A stretch of 34,988 nucleotides of DNA from NCBI GenBank assembly GCA_020431645.1, contig JAGQHW010000010.1, forward strand, positions 1 to 34,988. The letters run 5' to 3'. The DNA is from Carnobacterium sp. GTDB taxonomy: Bacteria > Bacillota > Bacilli > Lactobacillales > Carnobacteriaceae. Below the pieces are notes generated by a model. That model was not told the origin of the DNA. It saw nothing but the letters and a program-made list of their open reading frames with translations, and ran no database searches. The first letter of the stretch is position 1. Every line of letters starts with the position of its first letter. This document shows positions 1-7,495 of this stretch, in pieces. A program made the translations under genes and the position numbers.

Positions 1-750
1 AATTTTACTAAAAAAGTTCAAGATATCAATAAAAGAGGAGATCAAATCAATAAAACGTCTCAAACTATTTTGGAAATGACCAACCAAGGAACAGAATTGA
101 TGGAATCTTCTACCCAACAAATGCAAAAAATTGATCGGATTGTCCAAGATACTGTTGGGAAAATGGGAACATTAGACAACCAAACAAAAGAAATATCTGA
201 TTTAGTTTCGATTATCCAAACGGTTGCCGATCAGACAAACTTGTTAGCTTTAAACGCAGCAATCGAAGCGGCAAGAGCGGGCGAACATGGCAGAGGATTT
301 GCGGTTGTTGCCGACGAAGTTAGAAAATTAGCTGAACAAGTAGCGGTCTCCATTGCAGACATTACAGGATTCGTAAATACAATCCAGAAAGAATCAAAAA
401 ATGTAAGAGAGTCTTTACAAGTAGGATACACAGAAGTTGAAGAAGGCACAATGCAAATTAAAACAACTGGAAAAACGTTTAATAAAATTAGTAAGTCTGT
501 CACAAGTATGGTTGGTGAGATTCAACAAATTTCTATTAATATAGAAAGTATGGCAGCCAATAGTGAGATTATGGGAAGTTCGATTGAAGAGATCGCCGCT
601 GTTTCTGAAGAATCAGCTGCTGGAGTAGAAGAAACGTCTGCTGCTACACAACAAATTAGTAGCTCGATGGAAGAAGTATCTGGAAATTCAGAACACCTAG
701 CAGCACTAGCAGAAGATTTAAGTCAAATGGTTAACAAGTTTAAACTATAA
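1..750 (+). CDS. Methyl-accepting chemotaxis protein, C-terminal part (5' end outside window)
   Basis: The reading frame is open from base 1, so this is the 3' end of a larger gene and the first ATG at 70 is internal. The 249 visible residues are almost entirely the long helical hairpin of a chemoreceptor cytoplasmic domain. The conserved tip, [16 protein letters not shown] followed by [14 protein letters not shown], is present; it contacts the CheA kinase and CheW. Gln/Glu-rich heptads on both sides are the usual methylation helices. The ligand-binding domain, membrane segments and HAMP domain lie upstream and cannot be seen, so the signal sensed is unknown. A chemoreceptor implies that the organism, or a recent ancestor, is motile, which is a minority trait in Lactobacillales. 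A strong terminator follows directly. Confidence 0.93.
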   Translation, partial: NFTKKVQDINKRGDQINKTSQTILEMTNQGTELMESSTQQMQKIDRIVQDTVGKMGTLDNQTKEISDLVSIIQTVADQTNLLALNAAIEAARAGEHGRGFAVVADEVRKLAEQVAVSIADITGFVNTIQKESKNVRESLQVGYTEVEEGTMQIKTTGKTFNKISKSVTSMVGEIQQISINIESMAANSEIMGSSIEEIAAVSEESAAGVEETSAATQQISSSMEEVSGNSEHLAALAEDLSQMVNKFKL

Positions 751-756
751 AATATA

Positions 757-813
757 AACCATCAACTGATGTCAAGAAGGGAATTCATCTTGTCATCAGT
801 TGGTGGTTTTTTG
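757..813 (+). terminator. Rho-independent terminator after the chemoreceptor gene
   Basis: Long hairpin: the 5' arm AACCATCAACTGATG pairs with CATCAGTTGGTGG, and CAAGA pairs with TCTTG further in, ending in a run of six T. It starts 7 bases after the chemoreceptor stop codon. Confidence 0.85.
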
Positions 814-840
814 ACTAGCTAGAGATGTTTACACTATGAT
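811..840 (+). promoter_or_regulatory. Predicted promoter of the ASCH-domain gene
   Basis: TTGACT at 811-816 and TATGAT at 835-840 are 18 bases apart, about 40 bases before the ATG. The -35 box begins inside the T run of the preceding terminator. Confidence 0.65.
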
Positions 841-880
841 AAAATAAAGATAAAAATTATTAGAGAGAAGGCGAGTAGCA

Positions 881-1327
881 ATGAACGAAAAACAACTTTG
901 GAGAGAATTTATTGAGAAGTATCCAGAATACAAGAATGAACACTATGTAGCTTGGCAATATGGCGCTGTGCCTGATGAACTGGCTGATTTAACGATGCAA
1001 GAGATCAAAACAGCTACTTCTTCAGCCTATGATATGTATGCTTTGGAAGGAGAACCCCTGCCTGAAATCGGCGAATGGAACATAATTTTAGATAGCCAAG
1101 ATCAAGCTATCTGCATTACGCAGGCGACGAAGATTTATGTTGTGCCCTATGATGAAGTGACAAGCGACCATGCTTTCAAAGAAGGAGAAGGTGATCGCTC
1201 CTTAACGTATTGGAGAGCGGTCCATAAAGAATTCTACTCTAAAGAGTATGCAGAAAATAAGCTAGTATTCAATGAAAAAATTCCTGTTGTTTGTGAAGAG
1301 TTCAAATTAATGTATAAGGGTGACTAA
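881..1327 (+). CDS. ASCH-domain protein, 148 aa
   Basis: Small soluble protein resembling the ASCH family, a PUA-like beta-barrel fold predicted to bind RNA. The N-terminus ([12 protein letters not shown], then a Trp-rich stretch) and the core around residues 60-115 fit this group: a GE-W--I-LD strand, then ICITQATKI, then the acidic loop [14 protein letters not shown] and the FYS tail. Some members act as RNA nucleases or in modified-base metabolism, but nothing here fixes a substrate. GAGAAGG before the ATG is an acceptable ribosome binding site. The gene has its own promoter and is monocistronic. Its stop codon overlaps, tail to tail, the stop codon of the minus-strand UPF0178 gene, and I see no hairpin between the two. 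Confidence 0.8.
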   Translation: MNEKQLWREFIEKYPEYKNEHYVAWQYGAVPDELADLTMQEIKTATSSAYDMYALEGEPLPEIGEWNIILDSQDQAICITQATKIYVVPYDEVTSDHAFKEGEGDRSLTYWRAVHKEFYSKEYAENKLVFNEKIPVVCEEFKLMYKGD

Positions 1328-1785
1328 GTAACTGAAAGGATATCAGTAAGAAGCTGGCGAAATATGGAACGATTTTCTTCTGTAAAAGGTTTAGGCCCTT
1401 TCGTCCGTTTGCCACTTTTACGAACCATCGCACTAAGGTATCGATCTTGTAACAAGCGGTCAATATTCTCTGAAGTGTAACGATATCCATTATGGTGTAT
1501 CACACTAGCACCTTTTGCTAGGGCCAATGAAGCTAATCCGTAATCTTGGGTTACGAGCAAATCATCTGTTTTAAGTAGGCTCATGATACGATAATCAGCG
1601 GCCTCGGCACCTGTGTCTACATAGATTGTTTCAACTCCGAGAGGCTGTTCTTTAGTCGAAAAATGTGAAATACTAGTGACTAAGGTAATAGGGATTTGTC
1701 TAGCTGTTCCTTCTGAAATAATGATATCTTTAACCGGGCAAGCATCTGCATCGATATAAATCATTTTTGGTTGGTTTGTATTCAT
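1324..1785 (-). CDS. UPF0178 (YaiI/YqxD, DUF188) family protein
   Basis: 153 residues, the normal length of this conserved family. The hallmark N-terminus [12 protein letters not shown] (residues 9-20) and the middle motif [18 protein letters not shown] are clear. The acidic residues resemble the metal site of PIN-like nucleases, and a nuclease role has been proposed for the family, but to my knowledge no function is established. The C-terminus ([12 protein letters not shown]) is also typical. The ATG is preceded by an AGGATGAG-like site and by a good promoter, so the gene is transcribed alone. The two stop codons of the convergent pair share bases 1325-1326. Confidence 0.9.
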   Translation of the reverse strand: MNTNQPKMIYIDADACPVKDIIISEGTARQIPITLVTSISHFSTKEQPLGVETIYVDTGAEAADYRIMSLLKTDDLLVTQDYGLASLALAKGASVIHHNGYRYTSENIDRLLQDRYLSAMVRKSGKRTKGPKPFTEENRSIFRQLLTDILSVT

Positions 1786-1822
1786 TAGTACTCATCCTTT
1801 CTATTGTTAGGTAGTCTATTTT

Positions 1823-1851
1823 ATTCTACAAGAAATAAATAAGACGTGCAA
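1823..1851 (-). promoter_or_regulatory. Predicted promoter of the UPF0178 gene
   Basis: Read on the minus strand: TTGCAC (1851-1846), a 17-base spacer, then TAGAAT (1828-1823), about 40 bases before the start codon. Confidence 0.6.
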
Positions 1852-1878
1852 AAAAATGAGTGAATAAATCAGATAGAT

Positions 1879-1928
1879 AAACCAAAAAAAGTTATCCCCA
1901 GCTTTTGTTGGGGATAACTTTTTGGTTT
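1879..1928 (-). terminator. Terminator after rplY/ctc
   Basis: Perfect 10-bp GC-rich stem GTTATCCCCA / TGGGGATAAC with an 8-base loop. It is extended by A-rich and T-rich flanks that also pair (AAACC...GGTTT), so it could work on both strands. It lies just after the L25 stop codon at 1937. Confidence 0.9.
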
Positions 1929-1936
1929 AGGCTAAA

Positions 1937-2539
1937 TTACTCTGCTTTTTCGCCGATAACTTCTGGCTCAGCAGCTTCTTCAGTTGTCTCTTCTTCAAGA
2001 GCAGTTGGTTGTGCTACGATGACAACTGTTTCACTTTGTTCATCAAAGACAGTAACAGATTTGTCTACCTTAATATCTGCAACAGTCATAGAATCACCAA
2101 TAGTTAATTCGCTAACGTCAAGAACATACTCAGTCGGAATATTATCCGGAGTTGTTTCGATTTCTAATTCGTTTAATGTTTGTGAGACCATGCCTAACTT
2201 AACTTTTTCAGTACCTTCAAGAACGATAGGAACAGTAACAGTTAATTTTTGTCCTTTTTCAATTGCTTGAAGTTCTACATCTAAAATTTGAACTTTTATA
2301 GCAGAGCTTTGGTAGTGTTTAACGATAACTTGTTTAGGTTCTTCACCTTCAACAACAACATCAAAAATACCATTTTTCCCTAATTTTTTTAATACCTCAA
2401 TAAAATCTTTTTCGTTAAGTAAGATTGAAGTAGCGTCTCCGCCTTTGTTGTACACAACAGCTGGAATATTGTGTTCTTTTCTGTACCTCTTAGCTGAAGC
2501 CGTTCCAATTTCTGATCTTAATTCTGCATTTACTTTCAT
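1937..2539 (-). CDS. rplY: 50S ribosomal protein L25 / general stress protein Ctc
   Basis: bL25 of the long TL5/Ctc type, 200 residues. The N-terminal 5S rRNA-binding domain (about 1-95) carries the family pattern RKEHNIPAVVYNKG followed by a predicted beta-barrel. The C-terminal domain (about 96-185) contains the IPTEYVLDVSELTIGDSM segment, and the tail is very acidic (EEETTEEAAEPE). It binds 5S rRNA on the central protuberance of the large subunit; in Bacillus the homologue is stress induced. A strong extended -10 promoter about 110 bases upstream gives a leader of roughly 100 bases. The thiolase gene upstream has no obvious terminator, so some read-through is possible. Confidence 0.95.
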   Translation of the reverse strand: MKVNAELRSEIGTASAKRYRKEHNIPAVVYNKGGDATSILLNEKDFIEVLKKLGKNGIFDVVVEGEEPKQVIVKHYQSSAIKVQILDVELQAIEKGQKLTVTVPIVLEGTEKVKLGMVSQTLNELEIETTPDNIPTEYVLDVSELTIGDSMTVADIKVDKSVTVFDEQSETVVIVAQPTALEEETTEEAAEPEVIGEKAE

Positions 2540-2647
2540 AAATCTTTCCCCTTTCGTATTAGCTTAGTATAGTTGCTTTACACAATCTGTCTGAATCTAA
2601 AAAAAGAAAAAATCGAAAACTAAGCGTTGAAATCATCTTCACTAGCC

Positions 2648-2676
2648 ATTATACCAGATATAGATGGTAGGTCCAA
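2648..2676 (-). promoter_or_regulatory. Strong predicted promoter of rplY
   Basis: Minus strand: TTGGAC (2676-2671), a 17-base spacer, then consensus TATAAT (2653-2648) with an extended -10 TGG just before it. It lies only about 20 bases beyond the thiolase stop codon. Confidence 0.75.
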
Positions 2677-2696
2677 ACGAAACGGATTCAGTCTGT

Positions 2697-3887
2697 TTAT
2701 TCCAATTGATTGTTCTCAATAACCATGGCTATACCTATGCCGCCACCTACACATAAAGAAGCAAGACCAAAGCGAGTGTTATCTTTTAGCAACTCGTGAA
2801 TTAAACTAACGACAATTCTAGATCCTGATGCACCAATAGGATGTCCTAATGCTATCGCACCACCATTCACGTTAACTTTTTTTGGATCCAACTTTAAGTC
2901 ATTCATAACAGCAACGCTTTGAGAAGAGAAAGCTTCATTTAACTCAACTAAGTCAATGTCTTCTAAAGATAAGGTTGTTTTCTTTAAGACATCTTTTATT
3001 GCATAATAAGGAGCATATCCCATAATTGCAGGATCGACTCCAACTTCTGCATAGCCCTTAATGGTTGCTAAATAAGGCAGACTCAAATGCTCAGCTAATG
3101 ATTTTTTCATCAAAACAAGTGCTGCAGCTCCATCGTTGATTCCGGATGAATTCCCAGCAGTAACCGTACCGCCTTCTTTAAAAGCCGGTTTTAGATTGGC
3201 TAAGCTGTCTACAGTTGTTGATGCGCGGATAAATTCATCCTCACTAAATAGGTCTTTTTTCCCTTTTATTCCTTTAATAGGCACGGGAACAATTTCTTTT
3301 GTGAATTTCCCCTCTTTTTGTGCAGTTGCAGCTCTCATTTGGGACTCAAAAGCAAATTGGTCTTGTTCAAATCTTGAAATCCCATATCGTTCTGCAACGG
3401 TCTCAGCTGTTAGTCCCATAGGTAATTGACTAAAAGCATCTGAAAGACCATCTCGCATAACACTGTCTGTCATCGTATCGTCACCAGCTTTTTTCCCCCA
3501 GCGGTGCGAGGCTAAAAGATAAGGAGCTTGTGACATGTTTTCAGTACCACCAACCACCACCACATCTGCGTCGCCTAATTGGATGGCTTGACTGCCAAGA
3601 ATAATAGCTTTTAAACCAGAACCACAAACTTCATTAACAGTCATACCTGGAGTAACAAATGGGATCCCAGCATGAACCGCGATTTGACGGGCAGGATTTT
3701 GACCCGAACCAGCTTGTAAAACGTTACCAAAAATGACTTGATCAACCTGCTCAGGAGTAATAGCTGCTCGTTTAAGAGCTTCTTTTGTAACGATTGTTCC
3801 TAATTCAACAGCAGAGATAGAGTTTAGGCTGCCTCCGAATTTTCCAATAGGAGTTCTTGCAGCACTAACAATAACGACTTCTTCCAA
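2697..3887 (-). CDS. Acetyl-CoA C-acetyltransferase (thiolase)
   Basis: Condenses two acetyl-CoA to acetoacetyl-CoA, the first step of the mevalonate route. I place the start at a TTG (3887-3885), giving EEVVIVSAARTPIGKFGG right at the N-terminus as in the family, 396 residues. An AAAGGAG lies 11 bases upstream. An ATG at 3920 would add 11 residues without family support or a good ribosome site. The thiolase residues are all present: nucleophile Cys88 in NEVCGSG, His349 in GGAIALGHPIGASG, and Cys379 in CVGGGIG; NEAF is also present. In Enterococcus this activity is fused to HMG-CoA reductase (MvaE); here it stands alone, divergent from mvaS. No reductase gene is in the window. Confidence 0.93.
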   Translation of the reverse strand: MEEVVIVSAARTPIGKFGGSLNSISAVELGTIVTKEALKRAAITPEQVDQVIFGNVLQAGSGQNPARQIAVHAGIPFVTPGMTVNEVCGSGLKAIILGSQAIQLGDADVVVVGGTENMSQAPYLLASHRWGKKAGDDTMTDSVMRDGLSDAFSQLPMGLTAETVAERYGISRFEQDQFAFESQMRAATAQKEGKFTKEIVPVPIKGIKGKKDLFSEDEFIRASTTVDSLANLKPAFKEGGTVTAGNSSGINDGAAALVLMKKSLAEHLSLPYLATIKGYAEVGVDPAIMGYAPYYAIKDVLKKTTLSLEDIDLVELNEAFSSQSVAVMNDLKLDPKKVNVNGGAIALGHPIGASGSRIVVSLIHELLKDNTRFGLASLCVGGGIGIAMVIENNQLE

Positions 3888-4190
3888 AATACATACAACT
3901 CCTTTATAATAATTGGTCATGATTCTTTATTAAGACTCTTCATACTTTTTATTGTACGTCATTCTTCTTAATATGACACTTTAAGTTTTTATAAAATTAC
4001 TAAGATTTTTCTTAAAAGAGGGCAGAATATTAAGGTTATCTTTAATTTGCTGTTCTTATCTTGTTTTTTAAATTATTGTGTACTATTCTTTAAATGGACT
4101 ACCAAGCTTAACAGGTGTGATGTATCTATTGGTATAGGATTGATACAGAATAAGTTTCACTTAAGCTAACGGATTATTGGAGGAGATTTT
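3888..4190. other. Divergent intergenic region between thiolase and mvaS
   Basis: About 300 AT-rich bases between two divergent mevalonate genes. It must hold both promoters, but I could not pick one with a convincing -35/-10 pair on either strand. A GGAGGAG at 4179-4185 is the ribosome site for mvaS. No ORF or strong hairpin is visible. Confidence 0.5.
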
Positions 4191-5372
4191 TTGAAAATAG
4201 GAATCGATAAAATTGGATTTTATACGCCAGATTTATATGTAGATATGCGAGAGTTAGCAACTGCTAGAGGAATAGAACCAGATAAATTCACGATTGGAAT
4301 TGGGCAAGAAAAGATGGCTGTTGCGCCTCTTACTCAAGATACAGTCACCTTAGCTGCGAATGCGGCATTAGATTTATTAGATGAAGCAGATAAAAAAGCG
4401 ATTGATTTAGTTATTTTTGGAACAGAATCAGGGATAGATCAATCTAAATCGGCCGCTGTTTATGTTCACGAATTAGTCGGACTAGATTCTGCTGCACGTT
4501 CTTTCGAAATTAAACAGGCGTGTTATGGAGCAACAGCAGGAATTCAAATGGCTAAAGGTCATGTTGCGTTAAATCCAGATAGTAAAGTACTAGTTCTAGC
4601 TTCAGATATTGCTCGTTATGGATTAAATTCTCCAGGGGAATCAACACAAGGAGCTGGTGCGGTTGCGTTAGTAATTAGTGCAGATCCTAAAATACTGGTA
4701 TTAGAAGATAAAAGTGCGTATCATACGTCAGACATTATGGATTTTTGGCGTCCTTCTTACTCGGATACAGCATTTGTTGATGGGAAATTTTCAAATGAAC
4801 AATACATCTTATTTTTTGAAACGGTTTGGAAACAATACCAGGCTAAAAGTGGCTTAACTTTCAAAGATTTCGAAGCACTGTGTTTCCATGTACCGTATAC
4901 CAAAATGGGACTTAAGGCTTTAAAACCAACTTTGGAAGCAGAAGGAACGAAAGAAGATCAAGAACGGATACTAGAAAACTATCAAAAAAGCATTCAATAC
5001 AATAAAGTAGTCGGCAACATCTATACGGGTTCATTATATCTAAGTCTGCTTTCTCTTTTAGAGCAAAAAACAGGACTAGAAGCAGGCGCGAGAGTTGGAT
5101 TGTTTAGTTACGGATCAGGTGCTGTAGGAGAATTCTTTACCGGAATCTTGCAACCGGATTATCAAACTTACTTAAACAGCACCCAACATAAAAATCAGTT
5201 GTCAGCAAGAAGAAAAATTAGTATCGAAGAATACGAATCCATTTTTAAACAAGAGTTACCAATTGATGGTTCGACTATCAAATTGGATACGAGTAATGAG
5301 TTAGCTTCTATCTATTTAATGGGTATGACTGAAAATAAAAGACAATACGTAAACAAGCAGCGTCTGGTCTAA
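4191..5372 (+). CDS. mvaS: Hydroxymethylglutaryl-CoA synthase
   Basis: Joins acetyl-CoA and acetoacetyl-CoA into HMG-CoA, feeding isoprenoid synthesis for undecaprenyl phosphate and quinones. It starts at TTG 4191, 5 bases after a perfect GGAGGAG; no ATG fits the family N-terminus (MKIGIDKIGFYTP). It has 393 residues, close to the bacterial family length. The catalytic triad matches the Enterococcus faecalis enzyme in position as I know it: Glu79 in FGTESGIDQSK, Cys111 in KQACYGATAG, and His233 in CFHVPYTKMG. GSGAVGEFF near the C-terminus is also conserved. The divergent thiolase supplies its substrate, so the two probably form a functional pair. It is monocistronic and ends at a shared terminator. 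Confidence 0.96.
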   Translation: MKIGIDKIGFYTPDLYVDMRELATARGIEPDKFTIGIGQEKMAVAPLTQDTVTLAANAALDLLDEADKKAIDLVIFGTESGIDQSKSAAVYVHELVGLDSAARSFEIKQACYGATAGIQMAKGHVALNPDSKVLVLASDIARYGLNSPGESTQGAGAVALVISADPKILVLEDKSAYHTSDIMDFWRPSYSDTAFVDGKFSNEQYILFFETVWKQYQAKSGLTFKDFEALCFHVPYTKMGLKALKPTLEAEGTKEDQERILENYQKSIQYNKVVGNIYTGSLYLSLLSLLEQKTGLEAGARVGLFSYGSGAVGEFFTGILQPDYQTYLNSTQHKNQLSARRKISIEEYESIFKQELPIDGSTIKLDTSNELASIYLMGMTENKRQYVNKQRLV

Positions 5373-5383
5373 TGTTTAACTAA

Positions 5384-5421
5384 AAAAAAGGAATGAGACA
5401 AAGCGTCTCACTCCTTTTTTT
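5384..5421. terminator. Bidirectional terminator between mvaS and the aldo/keto reductase gene
   Basis: Stem GGAATGAGAC / GTCTCACTCC with loop AAAGC, flanked by A8 on the left and T8 on the right. The single A-C mismatch on the plus strand becomes a G-U pair on the minus strand, so both directions should work. Confidence 0.9.
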
Positions 5422-5436
5422 TATTAAGAGATTTTA

Positions 5437-6348
5437 TTAAGGAACGGGGTTTCCAGCAGAGCGGTAGAGTTCGTACCATTCTTCGCGTGTTAACTGGACA
5501 TTAGAAGCTAAGACAGATTGTTTCAAACGCTCAGGTGTCATTGTTCCAACAATCGTTTGGATATGAGCAGGATGGCGTAAAATCCATGCAATAGCTGCAC
5601 CTGAAGAGTCAAGTCCGTACCTTTCGCCAATTTCTTTTAGTTTAGTGTTCACTTCTGGAAACGCTGGATTATTGATGAAAACTTCCCCACCAGCTTTAAC
5701 AGGTGACCAAGCTTGGATTGTCATTTTATTGAGACGACTGTAATCGAGAATACTGCCATCGCGATTAATGCTATTATTGTCCATTGTATTAACATTGATA
5801 CCCGCATCAATCATTCCAGTGTGCATTAAGCTGAGTTGCAATTGATTGGTAATTAACTCTTGTTCAACACTTTGTTTTAACAACTCAATTTGCATAGGGT
5901 TATGATTGCTTACGCCAAAATGACGAACTTTTCCATTTTTCTCTAAAATAGAAAAAGCTTCTGCTACTTGATCAGGTTCCATCAATGCATCAGGGCGGTG
6001 CAATAATAGAACATCTAAATAATCTGTTTTCAACCGACTTAGACTTTCATCAACAGATTTAAGAATATAATCGGTTGAGTAATCATAAAATCCTTTCCGA
6101 ATAGCCGTTTTACTTTGGATAATCACTTTTTCTCGAGTAGATGATTGTAAGTCGATTGCTTTTGAAAAAATTTCTTCGGACTGGCCACCACCGTAGATAT
6201 CAGCGTGATCAAAAAAATTTACGCCTAAATCTAATGCGTTATCCACAACGGCAGTTGCTTCTTTTGCAGATAAGCCAGCCATCGTCATGCAGCCTAAGCC
6301 AATATTGGAGACCATTAAGTCACTTGTTCCTAATGCTATTTTTTTCAT
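5437..6348 (-). CDS. Aldo/keto reductase, YdhF-like
   Basis: NADPH-dependent oxidoreductase with a TIM-barrel fold, 303 residues. The active-site tetrad is visible: Asp47 and Tyr52 in FFDHADIYGGG, Lys80 in QSKTAI, and His117 in LLLHRPD. The segments VRHFGVSNHNP and IQAWSPVKAG and the C-terminal cofactor region (IVGTMTPERLKQS) are typical. The DHADIYGG motif and overall pattern are closest to E. coli YdhF; the physiological substrate of that group is not known. The ATG is preceded by AAAGGAG. A predicted promoter with a perfect catabolite-responsive element in its spacer suggests repression by CcpA when a preferred sugar is present. The gene is monocistronic. Confidence 0.92.
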   Translation of the reverse strand: MKKIALGTSDLMVSNIGLGCMTMAGLSAKEATAVVDNALDLGVNFFDHADIYGGGQSEEIFSKAIDLQSSTREKVIIQSKTAIRKGFYDYSTDYILKSVDESLSRLKTDYLDVLLLHRPDALMEPDQVAEAFSILEKNGKVRHFGVSNHNPMQIELLKQSVEQELITNQLQLSLMHTGMIDAGINVNTMDNNSINRDGSILDYSRLNKMTIQAWSPVKAGGEVFINNPAFPEVNTKLKEIGERYGLDSSGAAIAWILRHPAHIQTIVGTMTPERLKQSVLASNVQLTREEWYELYRSAGNPVP

Positions 6349-6405
6349 TCCATCATGCTCCTTTTATAGTTCATCTGCTTAATAAAAAGCAGTCCGTTCT
6401 TAACT

Positions 6406-6434
6406 AGTTTAACATGTAAACGAATACAGGTAAA
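6406..6434 (-). promoter_or_regulatory. Predicted promoter of the aldo/keto reductase gene
   Basis: Minus strand: TTTACC (6434-6429), a 17-base spacer, then TAAACT (6411-6406) with an extended TGT before it. The cre-like site at 6414-6428 fills the spacer. Downstream in the leader is a perfect 6-bp inverted repeat CTGCTT / AAGCAG (6375-6392). Confidence 0.5.
6414..6428. promoter_or_regulatory. Catabolite-responsive element (cre), perfect consensus match
   Basis: ATGTAAACGAATACA matches WTGNAARCGNWWWCA at every position. It sits between the -35 and -10 of the aldo/keto reductase promoter, a position where bound CcpA would repress. It is about 145 bases upstream of the TrmB promoter and so is less likely to act on that operon. 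Confidence 0.65.
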
Positions 6435-6572
6435 ATTGAATTTAGTCGCTGACGTTGTGTTTTATCGAGCAAGAATTAAGATGAAACCAACTAAAATCTA
6501 ATAGAACCTATAGAGATAAGTGACTGACTAAAATAATAAACGAGAAAATAAGATAAAATATTCACAAAACGA
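6435..6572. other. Remainder of the 324-base divergent region 6349-6672
   Basis: No ORF. It holds one extra copy of ATAAGTGA at 6516-6523, the same 8 bases found in the arm of the inverted repeat at 6635-6658. This might be an accessory half-site upstream of the TrmB promoter. Otherwise I see nothing here. Confidence 0.4.
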
Positions 6573-6601
6573 TTGACAGTAAAATGATTTAGGATTATAG
6601 T
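6573..6601 (+). promoter_or_regulatory. Strong predicted promoter of the TrmB/TauE/OCD operon
   Basis: Consensus TTGACA at 6573-6578, a 17-base spacer, then TATAGT at 6596-6601. Transcription would start near 6608, placing the inverted repeat at 6635-6658 in the 5' leader. Confidence 0.8.
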
Positions 6602-6634
6602 AGTTACTGAAGGTAGCTACTAAATAAAAAAGCA

Positions 6635-6658
6635 AATAAGTGAGGATAATCACTTATT
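6635..6658. promoter_or_regulatory. Perfect 9-bp inverted repeat, candidate operator of the TrmB-family regulator
   Basis: Arms AATAAGTGA (6635-6643) and TCACTTATT (6650-6658) with a 6-base spacer. It lies just before the AAGGGGGAGG ribosome site and about 34 bases after the -10. As DNA it could be a roadblock operator for autoregulation; as RNA it could fold next to the ribosome site. No T run follows, so it is not a terminator. Confidence 0.55.
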
Positions 6659-6672
6659 AAAGGGGGAGGAAA

Positions 6673-7473
6673 ATGAATCGAGTAATAGCGATTATGAAAG
6701 AGTATCAATTTTCAGAATATGAGACATTGGTTTACATTGCTTTATTAAAAAAATGTAGCCAGACAGGTTATGAAGTAAGCAAAAATTCAAGTGTCCCTCG
6801 CTCGAAGGTGTACAATACGCTAAATGTGCTGTTAAAAAAAGGGTTAGTTATTTGTAGCAATACAGACCCAGTGCTGTATATGGCTCAGCCAGTTGAAAAA
6901 GTGATTGAGCAATTAAAGAAGAAAACGCAAAGTGATTTTGAAGAAATTGAAAAAAGTTTGGGCAGTATTGAAGAAACAGAAATAACAGAAACATTATGGA
7001 ATGTTTCTGAATACAATCAAGTGATTGAAAAAATAAATGAATTAATTGAAAGTTCCAAAAAAGATTTGTATCTACAGGTTTGGGAAGAAGAGTTGACAAC
7101 AGAAATGATAGAGTTGCTCACCAAAGCTGAACAACGCTTAGAAAATTTCATTGTTATTCTATTTAGTCAAGAACAGCGATACGAATTACCCTTTACTCGT
7201 TTCTATAAACATGGGTTTGAAGATGATAAATTAAAAGATTATGGCAGTCGTTGGATTAGCTTAGTAGCAGATTCAAAAGAAGTAGTGTATGGGACACTGC
7301 CAACAGATCAGCCAGATGTTATCTGGACAAGAAATCATTCGATGGTTAAGTTAGCTAAGGAGTACATTATCCATGATGCTTATAATTTACGCATGATTAA
7401 ACAACTAGAAGATCCGGCAAAAGAAGTATTTGGAAAAGATTTAATGGATGTTAGAAATATTTATAAAAACTAA
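6673..7473 (+). CDS. TrmB-family transcriptional regulator
   Basis: 266 residues. The N-terminal winged helix (about 1-75) shows the TrmB pattern: FSEYETLVYIALLKK, then GYEVSKNSSVPRSKVYNTLNVLLKKGLV. A short coiled-coil linker follows (about 75-105). The C-terminal part (about 110-255) looks like the phospholipase-D-like effector domain of bacterial TrmB proteins, including LYLQVWEEEL and VIWTRNHSMVKLAKEYIIHD. Family members bind a small molecule and control adjacent transport or metabolic genes, so the likely targets are the permease and dehydrogenase genes that follow 22 bases downstream. The ligand is unknown. The ribosome site AGGGGGAGG is strong, and the gene is autoregulated if the leader repeat is its operator. 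Confidence 0.88.
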   Translation: MNRVIAIMKEYQFSEYETLVYIALLKKCSQTGYEVSKNSSVPRSKVYNTLNVLLKKGLVICSNTDPVLYMAQPVEKVIEQLKKKTQSDFEEIEKSLGSIEETEITETLWNVSEYNQVIEKINELIESSKKDLYLQVWEEELTTEMIELLTKAEQRLENFIVILFSQEQRYELPFTRFYKHGFEDDKLKDYGSRWISLVADSKEVVYGTLPTDQPDVIWTRNHSMVKLAKEYIIHDAYNLRMIKQLEDPAKEVFGKDLMDVRNIYKN

Positions 7474-7495
7474 AAAATTGTTGGAGGAAACTATA

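Noticed and set aside
6141..6407. 88-codon plus-strand frame opposite the aldo/keto reductase gene
   Set aside because: It lies mostly within the well-supported minus-strand gene and has low-complexity Leu/Gln composition typical of an antisense shadow.
7448..7495. Upstream in-frame start for the TauE/SafE gene
   Set aside because: It lies within the regulator gene, lacks a ribosome site and adds a charged extension; ATG 7496 has GGAGGAAA at good distance.
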